DNA of 37,430 nt from Bacteroidales bacterium. Lineage in GTDB: Bacteria; Bacteroidota; Bacteroidia; Bacteroidales; UBA12077. The notes under the pieces were generated by a model, which saw only the letters and a list, made by a program, of their open reading frames with translations, ran no database searches and was not told the origin of the DNA. Shown here piece by piece: positions 33,725 through 37,430 of this stretch. Numbering within the stretch: position 1 is the stretch's first letter; the number at the start of each line of letters is the position of its first letter. Where the stretch lies: contig DAOWGM010000060.1 of NCBI GenBank assembly GCA_030637515.1, positions 1 through 37,430 of the forward strand. Direction: 5' to 3'. Both the position numbers and the translations under genes were made by a program.

Positions 33725-34336
33725 TTAATGTGATTTTCTTTTATTCAGTTCTTCCTGAATAATGGATGCTTTTTCGTATTCTTCATTTTTAACTGCCTCT
33801 TCCAACAATTCTTCAAGCATTTTAGAGTCAAGGTCTTTATATTTACTGCGGTCTGTTCCTGTTGTTTTATTCTTTTCTATATCTTTTATATCTTTCTTAA
33901 CAGGTTTGGATTTTGTTGATTCTTCAATATCAATTACGATTCCCGATTTCTGTAATATTTCTTCGGATGTATAAATCGGACATTTAAAACGAAGAGCCAG
34001 TGCAATAGCATCTGAAGTTCTTGCATCTATCGTTATATCTTTTCCATCTTTATTGCATTTCAGTTGAGAATAAAAAACTCCCTCCTCAAGTCTATAAATA
34101 CTTACCTCAACCAGATTAATCCCAAATGACATTGCAAAACTTAAAAATAAATCATGAGTAAGTGGTCGTGGTGGTTTCAGCCCTTCAAGCTGAATAGCAA
34201 TCGCTTGTGCTTCAAATCCTCCGATTATAATTGGAATTCTTCTTTCGCCATGCTCCTCTGTCAAAACCAAGGCATATGCACCGGTTTGAGTCTGGCTATA
34301 CGAAATTCCAAGTACGTTTAATTTTATTTTACTCAT
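33725..34336 (-). CDS. Bifunctional nuclease domain protein with C-terminal UVR motif
   Basis: 203 residues. Residues 1-130 are the bifunctional nuclease (DUF151) domain: YALVLTEEHGERRIPIIIGGFEAQAIA and RPLTHDLFLSF, then DARTSDAIALALRFKCPIY. Residues about 165-200 form a UVR motif (MLEELLEEAVKNEEYEKASIIQEEL), the small helical module that contacts UvrA/UvrB or Clp partners. A Lys-rich linker joins them. Known in Bacteroidota as a fused form. First gene of the four-gene minus-strand run. Confidence 0.92.
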   Translation of the reverse strand: MSKIKLNVLGISYSQTQTGAYALVLTEEHGERRIPIIIGGFEAQAIAIQLEGLKPPRPLTHDLFLSFAMSFGINLVEVSIYRLEEGVFYSQLKCNKDGKDITIDARTSDAIALALRFKCPIYTSEEILQKSGIVIDIEESTKSKPVKKDIKDIEKNKTTGTDRSKYKDLDSKMLEELLEEAVKNEEYEKASIIQEELNKRKSH

Positions 34337-34367
34337 AAATAATTTTTGAACTACTTAAGAATCAGAA

Positions 34368-34375
34368 CAAATATA
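34368..34375 (-). promoter_or_regulatory. Candidate -7 element of the nuclease-led run
   Basis: Minus strand TATATTTG matches TAnnTTTG exactly, about 32 bases before the start at 34336. A clear -33 element is not seen. Confidence 0.5.
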
Positions 34376-34590
34376 ACCAAAACAGGGCAATAAAATTCTT
34401 TAGAAGATTCTTATCTTAATAAAAGCAAGTTTAATAATTTATTTATTTAAAAAAAAACCATGTTTAAAAATTAACAGACATATGTTTAGAAACATCCTAA
34501 AAGAGCCACATTATGAAATGTCTGACTAAATAGCTTTGTTAAAAAATTATGTATATTTATCTTAGCATTCGATTAAAAATAATTTGTAAG

Positions 34591-35160
34591 ATGAAGAATA
34601 TAAAAGAGGATTTTATAGAAGCACGGAATGTCTTAGACAAGTTCATTTCTGATGAAAAGAACTTTGAAAATATTAAAACTGCTGGCGGTTATATTTTGAA
34701 TTCAGTAAAATCCTGCAAGAAAGTAATTTCATGCGGAAACGGAGGTTCTATGAGTGATGCAATGCATTTTGCCGAAGAACTTACTGGTCGATTTCGCGAT
34801 AACAGAAAAGCCATTGCTGCAATTTCTATTTCAGATCCAACACATATTTCATGCACAGCCAATGATTTTGGTTACGATTTTATTTTCTCGAGATATCTGG
34901 AAGCAGTTGCTCAGGAAGGAGATACTTTACTTGCGATAAGCACAAGCGGAAATTCAAAAAACATTCTGGAAGCATGCAAAGTTGCACGAGAAAAAGGTAT
35001 GAAGATTATCGGACTAACTGGAAAAGACGGTGGTAAACTTGCTGATGTTTGCGATGTAGAAATACGTTCTCCAAAATCAGATTACGCTGACAGAGCTCAG
35101 GAAATTCATATTAAAATTATTCATTCACTCATTCATTACATTGAGCAAAATCTGCTGTAA
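34591..35160 (+). CDS. gmhA: Phosphoheptose isomerase
   Basis: Converts sedoheptulose 7-phosphate to D-glycero-D-manno-heptose 7-phosphate for LPS core heptose. With ATG 34591 it has 189 residues, close to E. coli GmhA (192); the frame is open to 34549 but that would add a foreign segment. The SIS fold carries [20 protein letters not shown] (49-68), with H59 and E63 in GmhA positions, and [18 protein letters not shown] and STSGNSKNI. The C-terminal [14 protein letters not shown] helix supplies the remaining active-site His. Followed 11 bases later by the YifB-type gene. Confidence 0.93.
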   Translation: MKNIKEDFIEARNVLDKFISDEKNFENIKTAGGYILNSVKSCKKVISCGNGGSMSDAMHFAEELTGRFRDNRKAIAAISISDPTHISCTANDFGYDFIFSRYLEAVAQEGDTLLAISTSGNSKNILEACKVAREKGMKIIGLTGKDGGKLADVCDVEIRSPKSDYADRAQEIHIKIIHSLIHYIEQNLL

Positions 35161-35171
35161 ACTCTCTTATT

Positions 35172-36710
35172 ATGCTGGTTAAAACCTTTGGAAGTGCCGT
35201 TCAAGGAATCAATGCAACAACCATAACAATCGAAGTAAGTGTATCTCAGGGAATCAATTTTCATCTTGTAGGATTACCCGATAGTGCTGTAAAAGAAAGT
35301 CAGCAAAGAATTGATTCTGCCTTACGCACAAACGGATTTAAAATTCCTGGTAAAAAGATTGTGATTAATATGGCTCCTGCCGATATCAGAAAAGAAGGCT
35401 CTGCTTATGATCTACCTCTTGCTATTGGAATTCTAGCAGCTTCGGAACAAATAAAAGCCGAAAAAGCCGAAGATTATATGATTATGGGAGAACTTTCTCT
35501 CGATGGCGGATTACAAAAAATAAAAGGTGTATTGCCCATTGCTATTCAGGCTCGTAAAGAAGGATTTAAAGGAATTATTTTACCGAAAGTAAATGCCCGT
35601 GAAGCGGCAGTTGTTGATGATCTTGAAGTTTTCGGGGTTGAAAACATTAAAGAAGTAATTGGCTTTTTTAATGATGAGCTTGAATTAGAAAGAACGTTTG
35701 TAGATACCCGTGATGAGTTTTTCTCAAATATAAATGATTACGATCAGGATTTTTCGGATGTTCGTGGACAAGAAAATGTAAAACGAGCATTGGAAATTGC
35801 AGCAGCAGGTGGACATAACATTGTAATGATTGGACCTCCGGGAGCAGGAAAAACCATGCTTGCAAAACGAATTCCTACCATAATTCCACCTTTAACATTA
35901 CACGAAGCTTTAGAAACAACTAAAATTCATTCCGTAGCAGGTAAAATTGATGGTGAAACATCCTTAATGACTAGGCGCCCTTACCGTTCGCCTCACCACA
36001 CTATATCTGATGTTGCACTAGTTGGTGGCGGTGGATTTCCTCAGCCCGGAGAAATTTCGCTGGCACATAATGGTGTTTTGTTTTTAGATGAGCTACCTGA
36101 ATTTCAACGATCGGTTCTGGAAGTTATGCGACAGCCTCTCGAAGACAGAGTTATAACTATTAGTCGCGCTAAATTTACTGTTGAATATCCGGCAAGTTTT
36201 ATGCTCATATCATCAATGAATCCTTGCCCTTGTGGGTTTTACAACCATCCTGAAAAAGATTGTGTTTGTGCTCCGGGAAATATTCAGCGCTATCTGAATA
36301 AAATTTCAGGACCATTATTAGACAGAATTGATATTCACATTGAAGTTGTGCCTGTTTCATACGATGAACTTTCTGAAATAAAACCAGCCGAAAGTAGCGA
36401 GAATATTCGCAACCGCGTTATGGCTGCCAGCGACATACAATCGGAACGATTTAAGAATAAAGATCAGGTTTACTGCAATGCACAAATGTCGTCGAAACTT
36501 ATTCGCGAACATTGCGAAATTGATTCTTCAGGAAAAACCTTGCTAAAAAAAGCAATGGAAAAACTGGGACTTTCGGCAAGAGCTTACGATCGTATTTTAA
36601 AAGTATCACGAACTATTGCCGATTTGGAAGGCAAAGAAAATATAGAATCGTACCATTTAGCTGAAGCTATACAATATCGTAGTTTAGATAGAAGTGGTTG
36701 GGGAAATTAA
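35172..36710 (+). CDS. YifB/ComM family Mg-chelatase-like AAA+ ATPase
   Basis: 512 residues, the normal family length. An N-terminal Lon-protease-like fold (about 1-165, with [14 protein letters not shown] and [11 protein letters not shown]) is followed by an AAA+ domain: Walker A GPPGAGKT (221-228) and sensor regions around [10 protein letters not shown] Cys cluster [20 protein letters not shown] and a C-terminal helical domain ending YRSLDR complete it. ComM of naturally competent bacteria, a member, is a helicase promoting branch migration; in other species the role is less clear. It is 11 bases after gmhA. Confidence 0.94.
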   Translation: MLVKTFGSAVQGINATTITIEVSVSQGINFHLVGLPDSAVKESQQRIDSALRTNGFKIPGKKIVINMAPADIRKEGSAYDLPLAIGILAASEQIKAEKAEDYMIMGELSLDGGLQKIKGVLPIAIQARKEGFKGIILPKVNAREAAVVDDLEVFGVENIKEVIGFFNDELELERTFVDTRDEFFSNINDYDQDFSDVRGQENVKRALEIAAAGGHNIVMIGPPGAGKTMLAKRIPTIIPPLTLHEALETTKIHSVAGKIDGETSLMTRRPYRSPHHTISDVALVGGGGFPQPGEISLAHNGVLFLDELPEFQRSVLEVMRQPLEDRVITISRAKFTVEYPASFMLISSMNPCPCGFYNHPEKDCVCAPGNIQRYLNKISGPLLDRIDIHIEVVPVSYDELSEIKPAESSENIRNRVMAASDIQSERFKNKDQVYCNAQMSSKLIREHCEIDSSGKTLLKKAMEKLGLSARAYDRILKVSRTIADLEGKENIESYHLAEAIQYRSLDRSGWGN

Positions 36711-36723
36711 ATCTTTAAATACC

Positions 36724-37143
36724 ATGAAATACATAACCATAAAACACCGTATGCTCCGGCATATTCTTGCGACTCCGTTTATTTTTGGAGCAGTAATACC
36801 GATGGCTTTACTCGATTTATTTATAGAAATCTACCACCGGATCTGTTTCCCTTTTTATAGGATTCCGTATGTTAAAAGGAAAAAATACATTAAAATCGAC
36901 CGACATAAATTATCGTACCTGAAACCCGGAGAAAAAATTAACTGTATTTATTGCGGATATGCCACCGGCGTAATGCATTACTGGAGCATAATTGTGGCTG
37001 AAACAGAGAAATATTTTTGCTCAGTTAAACACGAAAAAAATCCTGATTTTATTCCTCCTGAACATCATAAAGAGTTTTTAGAATATTCCGATAAAGAAAC
37101 TTTTGACCAAGAATACGGATCGAAAAGAACGCCGTTTTTGTAA
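36724..37143 (+). CDS. Small membrane-anchored protein with Cys/His motif, function unknown
   Basis: 139 residues from ATG 36724, 13 bases past the yifB stop. A possible hydrophobic segment lies near residues 12-40 (ILATPFIFGAVIPMALLDLFI). The C-terminal half carries CIYCGYATG (CxxC) and later FCSVKHE, which together could form a zinc site. I do not recognise the family, though similar short proteins seem to occur in other Bacteroidota. The composition is Lys/Tyr/His-rich. The coding frame overlaps the end of yifB if a farther start (36694) is used, which I consider less likely. Confidence 0.72.
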   Translation: MKYITIKHRMLRHILATPFIFGAVIPMALLDLFIEIYHRICFPFYRIPYVKRKKYIKIDRHKLSYLKPGEKINCIYCGYATGVMHYWSIIVAETEKYFCSVKHEKNPDFIPPEHHKEFLEYSDKETFDQEYGSKRTPFL

Positions 37144-37149
37144 ACTAAA

Positions 37150-37177
37150 ATGGCGCAAGCGAAGAAACTTGCGCCAT
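37150..37177. terminator. Hairpin between convergent genes
   Basis: A 10-bp stem ATGGCGCAAG/CTTGCGCCAT has an 8-base loop. On the minus strand it is followed by TTTAGTTTA; no T run follows on the plus strand. It probably ends the peptidase transcript and perhaps the plus-strand one. Confidence 0.6.
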
Positions 37178-37228
37178 ATTGCGAGCTAACTAAGTTTTAT
37201 CTTTCAATTACAATTTTATTTAACAACA

Positions 37229-37430
37229 TTAATATTTTGAATTAAATTCAGGATCTCCACTCTGCCATAAAGCAAAACTAAATTTATCGGCTAATGATTC
37301 GAAATATTTTGACTTTGAATCACCGATTCCATGACCAGATTCAAAATCAACCCAAAGTAATACAGGCTTGTTTGAACTGTTTGCTGCCATTAAACGTGCT
37401 GCAAATTTAGCAGGTTGCCATGCAATTACC
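37229..37430 (-). CDS. Prolyl oligopeptidase family peptidase, C-terminal end only
   Basis: The minus-strand frame runs in from the window edge and ends TAA at 37229. The 67 codons read IAWQPAKFAARLMAANSS, then VLLWVDFESGHGIGD (His of the catalytic triad in ESGHG), then KFSFALWQSGDPEF. This is the typical end of S9A prolyl oligopeptidases. The N-terminal propeller and catalytic Ser lie outside the window. Confidence 0.85.
   Translation of the reverse strand, partial: VIAWQPAKFAARLMAANSSNKPVLLWVDFESGHGIGDSKSKYFESLADKFSFALWQSGDPEFNSKY

Noticed and set aside
1..37430. Mobile island, phage or CRISPR system
   Set aside because: No integrase, transposase, recombinase, phage structural gene, direct repeat array or cas gene was seen; the only repeat element is the REP-like palindrome at 23159-23219.

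Overview
The window looks like chromosomal DNA of a low-GC member of the Bacteroidota, probably near the Marinilabiliales/Prolixibacteraceae; that placement is inferred from gene content and not from a database search. The signs are a TonB-dependent receptor with a carboxypeptidase-like N-terminal domain, a DUF5686 outer-membrane protein ending in Phe, lipoproteins with Bacteroidota-style signal peptides (…SCEKD), a bifunctional nuclease fused to a UVR motif, and several promoters of the Bacteroidota type (TTTG or TTG, about 18 bases, TAnnTTTG). There are no rRNA genes, no insertion sequences, no CRISPR array and no phage genes. One tRNA, Leu(UAG), is present.

Layout. 1-2272: 3' part of a TonB-dependent receptor, followed by a 450-base gap holding what looks like a decayed lipoprotein gene and a terminator. 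2723-8133 (minus): recQ with its own terminator, then an ABC transporter pair and a saccharopine dehydrogenase-like enzyme. 8372-13468 (plus): envelope genes kdsD/kpsF, tatC, a DUF5686 protein and lptB. 13494-14892: a small membrane DUF3267 zincin and a convergent exported beta-propeller protein. 15068-18760 (plus): tRNA-Leu, then tig, clpP and clpX, a protein-folding and proteolysis block with three clear intrinsic terminators. 18874-19662: a lipoprotein with YD-like repeats. 19686-21429 (minus): thyA, a four-helix-bundle (S23) protein and folA.

The accessory part is 21656-30327. It begins with an Rrf2 regulator carrying three Cys. Next comes a minus-strand arsenical-type efflux set: ArsR, a small thioredoxin, a lipoprotein thioredoxin, a CcdA-like ArsG permease and a DUF318/ArsP-like permease. 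Two identical-arm 20-bp palindromes (TGTTCG-N8-CGAACA) lie at the two places where an ArsR repressor would be expected to act. Diverging from this is a plus-strand nitrosative-stress set: an unusual His/Cys-rich ferredoxin, Hcp (hybrid cluster protein), a cupin, a YgbA-family protein, a second degenerate cupin and a DUF1684 lipoprotein.

30428-34336 (minus) is a compact four-gene run: bifunctional nuclease, CNT nucleoside transporter, exported cyclophilin and a second saccharopine dehydrogenase-like enzyme. 34591-37143 (plus) holds gmhA, the yifB/comM-type ATPase and a small Cys-containing unknown. The window ends inside the C-terminus of a prolyl oligopeptidase on the minus strand.

The least explained parts are the two-operator ArsR system with its long leader, the organisation of the Hcp/YgbA/cupin cluster with a terminator 12 bases before a start codon, and the S23 protein placed between thyA and folA.
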